Source: JBCFBK01 sp038562555 (GTDB lineage: Bacteria; Bacteroidota; Bacteroidia; Bacteroidales; Prolixibacteraceae). Taken from it: a stretch of DNA of 63,432 nt. Position numbers and translations under genes: made by a program. The stretch lies in the NCBI GenBank assembly GCA_038562555.1, contig JBCFBK010000034.1:1-63432 (forward strand), written 5' to 3'. A model generated the notes under the pieces. The model was not told the DNA's origin, ran no database searches, and worked only from the letters and a program-made list of their open reading frames with translations. Shown here piece by piece: positions 27,434 through 36,942 of the stretch; position 1 is the first letter of the stretch; each line of letters begins with the position of its first letter.

Positions 27434-28152
27434 CGGTTTCACCGTACCGGGATCCGGGAAAGAACAAAAAGCAGCAGGTCGAAGAAATGTTCGACCACAT
27501 TGCCCCAAAATACGATCTGCTGAATCATGTATTGAGCTTGGGCATCGATAAGCTGTGGCGAAAGAAAGCTGTGGCGATGCTTAAACAGCGTCGTCCGCTG
27601 AAGATACTTGATGTTGCAACCGGCACGGGTGATTTCGCCATTGAAACGGCTAAGATAAAACCGGATCAGATTGTAGGCTTCGACCTTTCCGAACAAATGC
27701 TTCGCGTGGGCGAAGAAAAAGTCAGAAAGCTCAGGCTGGACAAGCTGATCCGGTTTCAAAAAGGCGATTCGGAGCAAATGCCTTTTCCTGCTGAATCGTT
27801 TGATGCCATTACCGTCGCTTTTGGAGTACGTAATTTCGAGCACCTGGAAAAAGGCTTGCAGGAATTTCACCGGGTGCTTAAGCCGGGAGGTGTCGCCGTG
27901 ATCCTTGAATTTTCGCGGCCGCGCGGTTTCCCGTTCAAACAGTTATATTTAGTTTATTTTCGGCGTATCCTGCCGTTCATCGGCGGACTGGTTTCTAAAG
28001 ACGCTTCTGCCTATACGTACCTGCCTGAATCGGTGATGGCTTTTCCCGATGATCAGGATTTCCTCGATATTCTGTCCCGCACCGGATTTACCCATTCCCG
28101 TCAGCGGCGCCTGACGATGGGAATTGCAACCATTTATGAAGCGGTGAAGTAA
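27430..28152 (+). CDS. ubiE: Demethylmenaquinone / ubiquinone methyltransferase
   Basis: 240 residues, family length. It methylates demethylmenaquinone to menaquinone using SAM, the last step of menaquinone synthesis in Bacteroidota, for which the symbol menG is also used. Seen directly: VEEMFDHIAPKYDLLNHVLSLG (split; residues 14-35), the SAM loop LDVATGTGDFAIETA, DLSEQMLRVGEEK, the QMPFPAESFDAITVAFGVRN segment and HRVLKPGGVAVILEFSRP. It overlaps the AIR-synthase-related gene by 4 bp and is followed after 56 bp by the flavoprotein gene, so the three may form one transcript. Confidence 0.95.
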   Translation: MTVSPYRDPGKNKKQQVEEMFDHIAPKYDLLNHVLSLGIDKLWRKKAVAMLKQRRPLKILDVATGTGDFAIETAKIKPDQIVGFDLSEQMLRVGEEKVRKLRLDKLIRFQKGDSEQMPFPAESFDAITVAFGVRNFEHLEKGLQEFHRVLKPGGVAVILEFSRPRGFPFKQLYLVYFRRILPFIGGLVSKDASAYTYLPESVMAFPDDQDFLDILSRTGFTHSRQRRLTMGIATIYEAVK

Positions 28153-28208
28153 GCTCACCACTCACTACTTCTTGTGGATTGCGTATATTTGCTGTTAAAA
28201 CTATTGAA

Positions 28209-29765
28209 TTGAAAAAGGAACTGAATTTATCCCTTACACCAAAGCAGGCATCGGATGAGCAGTATTACCGCCCGCTAGTCGCCAGCCTTCTTGGTGTAAA
28301 TGCCGGGGAGATAGCAGCGATCGTTGTTCGCCGTAAATCGATTGATGCCCGTCAGCGGCAGATCCGGATCAACATGGGCGTGATAGCGTATGTAGGGGAG
28401 CAACCCGCAACGGAAAGGAAGGAATTTGTATACGGTCAGGTATTCAGCAGACCTGAAGTTGGTATTATCGGTGCAGGTCCGGCAGGACTGTTTGCCGCCC
28501 TCCGGCTCATTGAGCTGGGTTACCGGCCCGTTATTTTTGAACGCGGAAAGAACGTGCACGACCGGAAGCGGGATATCGCGCGCATTTACAGGGAGCACCT
28601 GGTCGATCCGGATTCCAATTATGGTTTTGGTGAAGGGGGAGCAGGGACTTTCTCCGATGGCAAATTATATACCCGGTCTAAAAAAAAGGGAAACGTTCAG
28701 AAGGTGCTTGATGTATTTGTCCAGTTTGGAGCTGACCCGCAGATACTCATCGATGCCCACCCGCATATCGGCACTGATAAACTTCCGGCAGTCATTACCC
28801 GCATGAGGGAACAGATCACAGCCTCTGGTGGAGAAATTCATTTTAACAGCCGTGTTACAGGATTATTGCTGAAGAACGACCATTGCACCGGCTTGGAACT
28901 GGCCGATGGCAGCCGGTTTGAATGCGCTGCGCTGATCCTGGCTACCGGGCATTCGGCACGTGATATTTATGAAATGCTGTTCAGAAGTGGTGTCAACCTG
29001 GAGGCCAAGCCCTTTGCCCTGGGCATTCGTGTTGAACATCCGCAGGCACTCATCGACACCATTCAGTATCATCAGGATACCAGAGGACCATGGCTTCCTG
29101 CCGCCACTTATTCGTTTGCGGAGCAGGTGAAGGAGCGGGGAGTGTATTCCTTCTGTATGTGTCCGGGAGGCTTCATCGTCCCGGCAGCAACAGCCCCGGG
29201 TGAGTTGGTTGTCAATGGGATGTCACCGGCTCAACGCAATTCACCGTTTGCCAACGCCGGACTGGTTGTTGAGGTGCGGCCGGAAGATCTTCGCGAATTC
29301 ACGCATGCCGGTGTGTTTGCGGGAATTGAATTTCAAAAGCAAATTGAACGACTTTGTTATGAACTGAACGGGCATACGCAGTTTGCCCCGGCCCAGCGGC
29401 TAACCGATTTCGTGGAAGGCAAAAAATCGGCCGATCTGCCTGGTTCCTCCTACCGGCCAGGCCTGATACCGGCGTTGCTTCATGAAAAATTACCGAAGCG
29501 GATTGCCACCCGGTTGCGCGAAGGGATCGTGCTGATGGATCGGAAAGCCAGCGGGTTTTTGACAAATGAGGCGGTGGTTGTTGGGGTGGAATCACGAACT
29601 TCTTCGCCGGTGCGCATTCCAAGAGATGAAGAAAGCCTGCAGCATATCCGTATCAAAGGACTTTATCCCTGCGGCGAGGGAGCCGGATATGCAGGCGGGA
29701 TTGCTTCTTCTGCCATTGACGGAGAACGTAGTGCTGAAGCATTGTTCAGAAATTTGGGGGCTTAA
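28209..29765 (+). CDS. FAD-dependent dehydrogenase (COG2509 type)
   Basis: About 518 residues from a TTG at 28209; a TTG at 28179 gives a longer frame but lies partly inside a TATATTTG (28184-28191), and family members usually start two or three residues before the KELNLSL strand. An N-terminal domain of about 75 residues with KSIDARQRQIRI is followed by the FAD Rossmann loop VGIIGAGPAGLFAALRLIELG, FERGKNVHDRKRDIA, a GEGGAGTFSDGKLYTRSKK loop and the C-terminal YPCGEGAGYAGGIASSAIDG that closes the FAD site. The family is widespread and poorly characterised; its substrate is unknown. It follows ubiE closely. Confidence 0.88.
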   Translation: MKKELNLSLTPKQASDEQYYRPLVASLLGVNAGEIAAIVVRRKSIDARQRQIRINMGVIAYVGEQPATERKEFVYGQVFSRPEVGIIGAGPAGLFAALRLIELGYRPVIFERGKNVHDRKRDIARIYREHLVDPDSNYGFGEGGAGTFSDGKLYTRSKKKGNVQKVLDVFVQFGADPQILIDAHPHIGTDKLPAVITRMREQITASGGEIHFNSRVTGLLLKNDHCTGLELADGSRFECAALILATGHSARDIYEMLFRSGVNLEAKPFALGIRVEHPQALIDTIQYHQDTRGPWLPAATYSFAEQVKERGVYSFCMCPGGFIVPAATAPGELVVNGMSPAQRNSPFANAGLVVEVRPEDLREFTHAGVFAGIEFQKQIERLCYELNGHTQFAPAQRLTDFVEGKKSADLPGSSYRPGLIPALLHEKLPKRIATRLREGIVLMDRKASGFLTNEAVVVGVESRTSSPVRIPRDEESLQHIRIKGLYPCGEGAGYAGGIASSAIDGERSAEALFRNLGA

Positions 29766-29859
29766 TCAAAAACAATCATCCGTTTAGTTTTTCTGTAAAA
29801 ATTCTTTCTATTTGGCATTGAAATGATCTGCATCTTCTTTATCTTGGATAAAAAAACGT

Positions 29860-30213
29860 ATGGAACGAATTGACAATACTCCGGATGAACGTACATGGGC
29901 GATGTTTTGCCACCTTTCTGCCTTTGCGGGATGTATTATTCCATTTGGCAATATTATAGGGCCGCTGGTGGTTTATTCTATGAAAAGACAGGAATACCCG
30001 CTGGTTGAGGACCAGGGCAAAGAGGTTTTAAATTTTCAGATTACGCTGTCCATAGCGATGATTATTTCGGGAATCCTCGCACTCGTGGTCATTGGCATAT
30101 TCCTGCTCATTGCCTTTGGGCTCGTTGGACTGATTTTGACGGTCATGGGTGCCTTAAAAGCGAACAACGGAGAATATTATCGTTATCCCTTCAGTGTCCG
30201 GTTCTTAAAATAA
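29860..30213 (+). CDS. DUF4870-family small membrane protein
   Basis: 117 residues. The N-terminus NTPDERTWAMFCHLSAFAG is the DUF4870 signature. Hydrophobic helices lie at about 24-46, 62-85 and 88-110, and the conserved middle motif DQGKEVLNFQITLSI is present. It is an integral inner-membrane protein of unknown role. The start is preceded by a poor -7 match (TATCTTGG), and it lies between the flavoprotein gene and hisS on the same strand. Confidence 0.88.
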   Translation: MERIDNTPDERTWAMFCHLSAFAGCIIPFGNIIGPLVVYSMKRQEYPLVEDQGKEVLNFQITLSIAMIISGILALVVIGIFLLIAFGLVGLILTVMGALKANNGEYYRYPFSVRFLK

Positions 30214-30254
30214 CCGTTTTTTTTGGTCTTTCGACCGAATATCTTCTTTGCCTC

Positions 30255-30284
30255 TTGAGGACCGCGCTATTTTATTTATTTTTG
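30255..30284 (+). promoter_or_regulatory. Bacteroidota promoter of hisS
   Basis: TTG at 30255-30257 and TATTTTTG at 30277-30284 are separated by 19 bp, matching the phylum consensus (TTTG, about 19 bp, TAnnTTTG). It lies inside the longer open frame (30248), which supports the ATG at 30314 as the true hisS start. Confidence 0.6.
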
Positions 30285-30313
30285 CAGCTTCAGAACGCAA
30301 AGCAGATACTATT

Positions 30314-31687
30314 ATGGCTCAGAAACCTTCCGTCCCAAAAGGAACCCGCGATTTTTCACCATTGGAAATGTCGCGCAGGAATTATATTTTCGATACGATA
30401 AAAACTGTTTTTCAACTCTACGGGTTTCAATGCATTGAAACGCCGGCAATGGAGAACCTTTCCACGCTGATGGGTAAATACGGGGAGGAAGGAGATAAGC
30501 TTCTTTTTAAAATTCTCAATTCAGGCGACTTTGCCGGCGGAGTGGGAGAACAGGAACTACTGGAGCGCAACAGTATTCGACTTACCAACCTGATTTCAGA
30601 AAAGGGGTTACGTTATGATCTGACTGTTCCGTTCGCCCGCTATGTGGTGCAACACCGCAATGATATTTCTTTTCCGTTTAAGCGGTATCAAATCCAACCC
30701 GTATGGCGGGCCGACCGGCCGCAGAAAGGGCGTTACCGCGAGTTTTACCAGTGCGACGCCGACATTGTTGGGAGTGATTCTCTGCTGAACGAGTTTGAAC
30801 TGGTTCAGATGATCGACGAAGTTTTTAAACGGCTCCGGGTAAATGTGGTTGTAAAGGTCAATAACCGGAAAATACTTGCCGGTATAGCGGAAATGATCGG
30901 CGAGGCAAACCGGATCACTGATATTACGGTTGCCATTGACAAACTGGATAAGATCGGTCTGGAGAATGTAAACATGGAGCTGCTTGAAAAAGGAGTTTCA
31001 GCCGAAGCTGTACGCAAGCTCAGACCGATACTGGAACTGACCGGAACAACAGCGGAAAAGCTTGGTCAGCTTGAAAAAGCCATTGGAAGTTCGCTCGTCG
31101 GGCAGAAAGGAATTCAGGAAGTCAGGACCCTGTTTGCCTATATCGGTTACGGCAAGCCGGAGGCCAAAGTTGAACTTGATTTGACCCTGGCCCGGGGACT
31201 GAATTACTATACCGGCGCTATTTTTGAAGTGAAGGCCAAAGATGCTCAGATTGGCAGTATTTCCGGAGGCGGTCGTTATGATGATCTGACGGGTATCTTT
31301 GGTATGCCAGGTGTGTCGGGGGTTGGAATTTCATTTGGCGCTGACCGGATTTATGATGTCATGACACAGTTGGAGCTGTTTCCTGAAGAGGCCGTTACAA
31401 CAACAAAAGTACTTTTCCTGAACTTTGGGAAAGCGGAGGAAGCATGGTGTCTGCCAGTCATAAGCCAGCTTCGCGGAGCGGGAGTGCCGTCAGAGATCTT
31501 TCCGGAAGCGGATAAAATCAAGAAGCAGATGATGTGGGCCGACCGTAAGCAGGTGGCCTACGTGGTGATGGCCGGCGAGCAGGAAATCGCACAAGGCAAA
31601 GTGAACCTCAAAGATATGAAAACCGGCGACCAGCAACTGGTTAGCCCCGAAGAACTGATCCGGCTGTTATCGGACGTTCATTCATAA
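30314..31687 (+). CDS. hisS: Histidyl-tRNA synthetase
   Basis: 457 residues from the ATG at 30314 (MAQKPSVPKGTRDFSPLEM); 22 upstream codons are rejected because the promoter lies within them. It charges tRNA-His with histidine. Class II motifs are visible: KGTRDFSPLEM at the start, motif 2 FKRYQIQPVWRADRPQKGRYREF, the histidine-binding RGLNYYTGAIFEV, motif 3 GGGRYDDLTGIFG ... GVGISFGADRI, and the anticodon-binding domain (about 365-457). It is convergent with the last gene of the polysaccharide locus, 50 bp away. Confidence 0.96.
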   Translation: MAQKPSVPKGTRDFSPLEMSRRNYIFDTIKTVFQLYGFQCIETPAMENLSTLMGKYGEEGDKLLFKILNSGDFAGGVGEQELLERNSIRLTNLISEKGLRYDLTVPFARYVVQHRNDISFPFKRYQIQPVWRADRPQKGRYREFYQCDADIVGSDSLLNEFELVQMIDEVFKRLRVNVVVKVNNRKILAGIAEMIGEANRITDITVAIDKLDKIGLENVNMELLEKGVSAEAVRKLRPILELTGTTAEKLGQLEKAIGSSLVGQKGIQEVRTLFAYIGYGKPEAKVELDLTLARGLNYYTGAIFEVKAKDAQIGSISGGGRYDDLTGIFGMPGVSGVGISFGADRIYDVMTQLELFPEEAVTTTKVLFLNFGKAEEAWCLPVISQLRGAGVPSEIFPEADKIKKQMMWADRKQVAYVVMAGEQEIAQGKVNLKDMKTGDQQLVSPEELIRLLSDVHS

Positions 31688-31737
31688 TGAATCGAGTGTC
31701 AGATCGTCGGAACGTATTGATTTCAGTTGAATGCTCG

Positions 31738-33228
31738 TCACAAAGCCGCATAAAGCTGGGCCATCATTCCCATACCCATTTGGGCAATCACGCGGTAATC
31801 ACTCTGCTGAAGGCCGATCCCTCCGCGGTTGTCCTGAGCCACGCCTTTTAGAAAACCATCGGGTGTTAAATAGCTTTGCAGGCTGTCCCAGCATTTCAAA
31901 GCAGGTTCACGGTATGATCCTGGCAAAAATCCGTCCTGAATTCCAGTCAGGATAGCAGCAGCGATCCCGGCTGATCCGGATGTATCCGGCGCAGTCTCCG
32001 GTTCGTGCATAAAGCAGTTCCAGAGCCCATTTTTATTTTGAAAAGACAATGCTACTTTGACTGCTTCCTGAAATTTTTGGATCACGGCTTCGTCGCGGAT
32101 GTCATTTTTCAGTTCGGACATCGTGCGGGCAAAACCCAGTAAAAACCAAGCGGCTCCTCTTGCCCAGTTCGTGTATGTACGCTTTCCTTCGGTGTGGCGC
32201 AAATAGAACTGCCCCTTGTCGATGAGCACAAACCTGTGTTTCAGTTGTTCCAAAGCTGTTCTTTTCAAATCATCCCGGTCCCATTTCTTCCCGATGACAG
32301 CCATGGGGTAGGCCACCGTGTAACAACCTTCCGCAGAGATCATCGAACCATCGGTAATCATCCCATTTTCCTTCGTATACGCCTTCCAGGCTTCGGTAAC
32401 ACGGGTCAGCGCCGGATGAGTGGCATCGAGCCGCGCAAGTGTAGCGAAAGGAATCGTAGATTCGATGCCGTCGATCCGGTTGTCGTTTGGCTTACTGCGT
32501 GAAGTTTCATAAATCAGGTTTCGCTCCCGGTCAAAAAACAGGCGGAGATGTTGCCTGATTGTCTCCAATGCTTTCTTTTCGCCCTTTCGCGAATAGATCT
32601 GCCAGAGACCATCAAGCACGCAACCCTCGCGCCATCCAAAGGCCTGAACCGAATGAACTGACATGAAACAATTCAGGAAATCATCGACGGCTCCCTTTTG
32701 ATCCGGGGAAACCAGAATGTGTGTCAAAAACGCCGTGTTGCCCAGGTCAGGACCAGGCTGGTCAAAGATCCAAAGGGGGGAGGGAGCCTCCAGCCTCACT
32801 TCAAGCCCGTTTTGGTTGATTTGCGGGACGTGCACGCCGGCTACCTCCAGTTCATAAGGCACAAGGACTGACGAAAACCGGATGTTTAATGCACCAAGAT
32901 CTGTACCAGTGTTGGGAATACGAACACGAAGAAGCTTTTCATCCCAGATTTCCTGGGCAACGGAAACCCGAAAACGCAGGTTGCCTTCCGGCAGGGATCG
33001 CTCCGGTTTCAATAAAACGGAATCGCCCGGGGCAATCCCGATAGCGGACCATCCAAAAGGAATCCGGTTCCCTTCAGGAAGTTCCACAGACTTGTGCCTG
33101 ACGACTTTCAGCAAGATCCGCCTTGCATTGTCCGAACGGTTCCTGAGAAACATGCTGCCTGCAAGCGGAGAAACAATCAGGCCAAAGCCTCCCAGGGGTA
33201 TAAGTTTTAAAAAATTTCGTCGTTTCAT
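31738..33228 (-). CDS. GH88/GH105-superfamily hydrolase with Tat-like signal
   Basis: 496 residues. The N-terminus MKRRNFLKLIPLGGFGLI matches a twin-arginine signal (RRNFLK), unlike its neighbours, which have Sec or lipoprotein signals. Residues about 40-170 form a beta-rich region of no recognised family. The C-terminal (alpha/alpha)6 part (about 180-496) carries DGIESTIPFATLARLD, YTNWARGAAWFLLGFARTM, LWNCFMHEPETAPDTSGSAG and ends with GQ-like QMGMGMMAQLY, resembling unsaturated uronyl hydrolases of GH88/GH105. It would remove the unsaturated uronate left by a lyase. Catalytic Asp assignment is not certain by eye. It is the last gene of the polysaccharide locus, 138 bp after the GH29 gene. 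Confidence 0.65.
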   Translation of the reverse strand: MKRRNFLKLIPLGGFGLIVSPLAGSMFLRNRSDNARRILLKVVRHKSVELPEGNRIPFGWSAIGIAPGDSVLLKPERSLPEGNLRFRVSVAQEIWDEKLLRVRIPNTGTDLGALNIRFSSVLVPYELEVAGVHVPQINQNGLEVRLEAPSPLWIFDQPGPDLGNTAFLTHILVSPDQKGAVDDFLNCFMSVHSVQAFGWREGCVLDGLWQIYSRKGEKKALETIRQHLRLFFDRERNLIYETSRSKPNDNRIDGIESTIPFATLARLDATHPALTRVTEAWKAYTKENGMITDGSMISAEGCYTVAYPMAVIGKKWDRDDLKRTALEQLKHRFVLIDKGQFYLRHTEGKRTYTNWARGAAWFLLGFARTMSELKNDIRDEAVIQKFQEAVKVALSFQNKNGLWNCFMHEPETAPDTSGSAGIAAAILTGIQDGFLPGSYREPALKCWDSLQSYLTPDGFLKGVAQDNRGGIGLQQSDYRVIAQMGMGMMAQLYAAL

Positions 33229-33366
33229 ACAAACTCGTGTTATCAGTCAACTAAGGTCATTATTTGAGTTTAGAATCAGCCCCTGAGATTAACAGATACA
33301 TTACAAAAATGGCTGGTATTTTCAATTTAGCAGGTTCCATATTCCTCAGATTTCACTGTTTTTTGC

Positions 33367-34836
33367 TTAGTAGATTTCGATATTACTTAAAACAGGGCAT
33401 GCCTTTGACCCGGTGATGTTTACTCTTAAACCTACTGTTTCCATGGGATTAAACCGCAGAATCCGTTTATACCCGATCGTTGTCTCATCGGCAACCTGTT
33501 TCCAGTTTCCGTCTTTTAATATTTCGATGTCGAATGATTTTACACGTTGTCCCAAAGGGAGGTATTCCCGGAGTACGACATAACGGATTTGCCGTGGTTT
33601 GTTAAAGTCAAAACGGATTGAGGCAGTCTTAATGCTGTCGTCCGTGGCATAATAAGTGTGGCTGTCCTTGTCGGTTAAATTCTCCGCGGCAAACTCATCC
33701 GAGTTTCCCCGGTATGAATCGGCCGAAACAGACGCCGTTGGAGCCAGGTTATTTGCAAATGCCTCATCAATCAGCTTGCGGAATCCTTTCAGGGCATTTA
33801 TATCTTCATCCGGAATTAAACCTCTTTTGTCAGGTGTTACATTAAGCAATAACGGAGCACCCCGGCCTGCCGAATTCAGATAAATGTCGAACAGTTGCTG
33901 AGGTGTTTTTACCAGGCTGTCTTCATGCTGATGGTAAAACCATCCGGGACGGATGGAGACATCAACCTCTGCAGGCATCCAGATATGGCCGTTTTTATCG
34001 CCCTGGTTTAAGTAGTTCACCCTGCTTTTATCCTTGCCATAGGCTAACAGTGAATCGGGTGAAACAGGGTTCCAGTTGGTTTTACCCACATATCCCTTTT
34101 CGTTTCCGCACCACCGGCTGTCGGTTGATTGATTCCGGGCATCACCCCGGATGATGGTCCGGGGATTATGATCTTTCACAATTTTGAACGTTTCATCCCA
34201 CTGGTAATAGACCTGGTCGTCAATCTTGCGGTTTTCCCGTGCGCCGCCGTAATAGCCATCGCCGCCATTGGCCCCGTCGAACCAAATCTCAAAGATCGGC
34301 CCGTAGCCCTCCAGCAGTTCGTTCAATTGATCCCGGTAATATTGAATATAGGAAGCAGTGCCGTAGCCCGCATGGTTTCTGTCCCACGGCGAAAGATAAA
34401 TACCAAACTCCAGCGCGTGTTCATCGCAGGCTTTTTTCAACTCCCCGACCACATCGCCTTTTCCCGCTCTCCAGCTGCTATTTTTCACGGAATGTTCGGT
34501 AAACTTGCTGGGCCACAAGCAGAACCCGTCGTGGTGTTTGGCAGTAAGGATTGCTCCCTTAAAACCAGCTTCTTTCAAAACTTTCGCCCATTGCGACGGA
34601 TCCAGGCCGGCCGGATTAAACACATTGGGATCTTCGTCACCATACCCCCACTCTTTACCGGTAAACGTATTCACGGTAAAATGAATAAAGGCAAACAGTT
34701 CTTTTTCCTGCCAGTCTAACTGCGCCTGTGTCGGAACGGGCAGGACTGCCGCCGGGGGTAGCACTTCTTTTTCTGTACAGGCCAGGATTGAGCCGGTGAG
34801 CAAAAACAAGATCAATCCGTATTTTATTGTTCCCAT
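33367..34836 (-). CDS. GH29 alpha-L-fucosidase, lipoprotein
   Basis: 489 residues. Lipobox Cys20 (TGSILAC) predicts outer-membrane or periplasmic anchoring. The TIM barrel (about 40-350) has the family stretches LFAFIHFTVNTF, ILTAKHHDGFCLWPSK, GIYLSPWDRN and the nucleophile Asp187 in EIWFDGANGG. A C-terminal F5/8-type (discoidin-like) domain (about 365-489) ends SKACPVLSNIEIY. It should release alpha-linked L-fucose from glycan termini. The stop of the GH50-like gene is immediately before its ATG (no gap), so translation is coupled. The DGANGG form of the nucleophile motif with C-terminal CBM is typical of the GH29 subfamily B group; linkage specificity is not predictable. Confidence 0.93.
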   Translation of the reverse strand: MGTIKYGLILFLLTGSILACTEKEVLPPAAVLPVPTQAQLDWQEKELFAFIHFTVNTFTGKEWGYGDEDPNVFNPAGLDPSQWAKVLKEAGFKGAILTAKHHDGFCLWPSKFTEHSVKNSSWRAGKGDVVGELKKACDEHALEFGIYLSPWDRNHAGYGTASYIQYYRDQLNELLEGYGPIFEIWFDGANGGDGYYGGARENRKIDDQVYYQWDETFKIVKDHNPRTIIRGDARNQSTDSRWCGNEKGYVGKTNWNPVSPDSLLAYGKDKSRVNYLNQGDKNGHIWMPAEVDVSIRPGWFYHQHEDSLVKTPQQLFDIYLNSAGRGAPLLLNVTPDKRGLIPDEDINALKGFRKLIDEAFANNLAPTASVSADSYRGNSDEFAAENLTDKDSHTYYATDDSIKTASIRFDFNKPRQIRYVVLREYLPLGQRVKSFDIEILKDGNWKQVADETTIGYKRILRFNPMETVGLRVNITGSKACPVLSNIEIY

Positions 34837-36942
34837 CTATTTTTTATTTCGTATTTCGTACATCTGATAACCCACTGTCTTTATTTTTGATATCGTCTCC
34901 GCATAGGGGTGATCACAAACATCTACCAATCCGATTTGGTAGTTTTCACCGTCAAATCGACCGGTCGTGGCCTGATCCCCATATTGAAACCAATGTGCCC
35001 CTATAATATTGGGGTGCCTCAATCCTGATTCAATATAATCGGCAAATGCCTGTGCACGCTCCTTTTGATTTTCCACAGGAACCAGTCCGGTATGAAACAT
35101 CCCCCGGTCGGTTGCGCCAAAATGAAATTCACCGACCATGACCGGTTTATCAACTCCCTCGGGCAGCCTGAAATCTTTTAACGTTCTTTTATAAACATTA
35201 AAACTGATGACATCGCAATATTTGGACGCAATCCGGATTACCGCCTGGTTTGATCCGGAAAACCTGCACCCCAGGTATAACTTGTCGGGTGCAACTTTTT
35301 TGAACTGCTCACGGATGTTTTTGAAATAGGCTTCGGCGATCACCAGTGAGAATTTCCGGCAGTCTTGTTTTGCTCCCGGTAATGGCACGTTCTGCGATTG
35401 AAGAAGATCATCCCATGATGAATAGGCAGATTCCCAGGAGTCATTTAATTTCTCAATTTCACGATACTGTTTCTTTAGCCAGTTGACGAACTCAATTTTT
35501 GCCGGCTGGCCGGCTGCAGACTGCAAGGTCCATTCGGCCAAAGAAGATTCCGAGCCCCAGTCAATTTCATTGTCAACAAAAAAACCAAAGCACCAGGGAT
35601 CATCCAGCTCTGCTTTATGATTCAGCAGTTGTTCTTTTAAATTGGCGCGAAATTCCGGGTGAAACGGATCTTTAAATTTCCACCAATACCCGTAACTGCC
35701 CGTAATCGGCGCCGATTTAATCTCAATGCGATCCGTATAGGGAGTTTTATCCAGCCTGCAAATTCTGCTGTCGGAGCCGTTGGCAATCGTATTCATTCCC
35801 CATACTTTCAGTCGTTTATGTACCATGTCGGCGTATTTTTCCTGCCAGTTTTCGCCATACTTCCTGTAAATATTTGCCGATGAGAAGTCGTAGGTTTCTT
35901 TTATTTCCCGGGCATCATAGTAGGGTTGGAGCAATTTATCCCGGGTTTTGTAAAATTGTGCGAAGGGTGAATTCGGGCCAGGCAGATCGGTAAAATAAAA
36001 CTTACGACCATCGAGCGGGGTCATCGCAAAAGAAGATGTTACCCGGACAGGTCCGTGCGACCAGTAAAGACAGCCCTCCGGATCGACCATCCACCATTTT
36101 CCATCCACTTTTTTTACATAGAACTGCCCCGTTGCTTTTTGCCTGGGTCCGTTTTTCCAGCCACCAAATAAGCCGCGGTCTGCGGGTCCGGGCTCGGCGG
36201 CGATAGCAGACAACTCCTGGCTTAGCGAGGCCGACAGGTCATCATCCGATTTTGTTTTTCCGGGCCAGTCTTTATACTTGAACTGCCCGTATTGATCAAT
36301 AAAAGGGAAAAATTCTTCAGGAGATAATTTCATCCAGGCCGGTAACTCTTTCTTTTCTCCGGGCCTGGCAACAACACGTTTTATTCCCCATTTCCAATTT
36401 AAAGTCGGGTTGTTGATGTAGATAACCAGCCGGCTTACCTTTGAGGGATCAAGATTGGATACAGCTCCTGATAACTGGTACGGGGTCGTGCGCATGCCGA
36501 ATAATTTTTCTCCGGTTTCAGGGTAGGGCAGTCTGACCGGAACAGGAATTACAACCTCTTTTGATTTCCCCGATGGGACGATAATCTTATCGACAAATAC
36601 ACCCTTACCCTTTTCAAAGTCTGCGTCCGGATTTTCGAGCCGGATGGAGATCGGAAGTTCTCCCTTGTGGTCGTCATTGAACAATTTTATCTCCAATGAG
36701 CCATATCCGGATAAATCCCAGTTACCATTAATCATGACACCCGGTTGCCTGTTTTTTCCCGACGTGTTCACCCAAAGTACGCTGTCTTTGCTTCTAACGC
36801 TTCCTCCTGTCAACGTTTCTACAGAAGTATCCGGAGTTATTGCAGCGTCAAACAGGACCAAATCGCCGCTCTTATGGTGAGAACATGCGGCCAGAAGGAT
36901 CCATACGATTATTCCTCCGACGTTTGTTTTATAGAGATTCAT
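34837..36942 (-). CDS. GH50-like (beta-agarase-family) glycoside hydrolase, lipoprotein
   Basis: 701 residues with lipobox Cys20 (ILLAAC). A beta-sandwich CBM-like N-terminus (about 25-195) precedes a clan-A barrel. Family-like segments: GQFYVKKVDGKWWMVDPEG, LYWSHGPVRV, WGMNTIANGSDSRI, then acid/base Glu459 in CFGFFVDNEIDWG and nucleophile Glu605 in PVMVGEFHFGATDRGMFHTG, followed by GAHWFQYGDQATTGRFDGEN. These fit GH50, whose known members cleave agarose or agaro-oligosaccharides as exo-beta-galactosidases. Here the neighbours (fucosidases, uronyl hydrolase, esterase) do not fit agar, so a beta-galactosidase-type role on another glycan is inferred. It overlaps the VCBS gene by 4 bp. Confidence 0.75.
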   Translation of the reverse strand: MNLYKTNVGGIIVWILLAACSHHKSGDLVLFDAAITPDTSVETLTGGSVRSKDSVLWVNTSGKNRQPGVMINGNWDLSGYGSLEIKLFNDDHKGELPISIRLENPDADFEKGKGVFVDKIIVPSGKSKEVVIPVPVRLPYPETGEKLFGMRTTPYQLSGAVSNLDPSKVSRLVIYINNPTLNWKWGIKRVVARPGEKKELPAWMKLSPEEFFPFIDQYGQFKYKDWPGKTKSDDDLSASLSQELSAIAAEPGPADRGLFGGWKNGPRQKATGQFYVKKVDGKWWMVDPEGCLYWSHGPVRVTSSFAMTPLDGRKFYFTDLPGPNSPFAQFYKTRDKLLQPYYDAREIKETYDFSSANIYRKYGENWQEKYADMVHKRLKVWGMNTIANGSDSRICRLDKTPYTDRIEIKSAPITGSYGYWWKFKDPFHPEFRANLKEQLLNHKAELDDPWCFGFFVDNEIDWGSESSLAEWTLQSAAGQPAKIEFVNWLKKQYREIEKLNDSWESAYSSWDDLLQSQNVPLPGAKQDCRKFSLVIAEAYFKNIREQFKKVAPDKLYLGCRFSGSNQAVIRIASKYCDVISFNVYKRTLKDFRLPEGVDKPVMVGEFHFGATDRGMFHTGLVPVENQKERAQAFADYIESGLRHPNIIGAHWFQYGDQATTGRFDGENYQIGLVDVCDHPYAETISKIKTVGYQMYEIRNKK

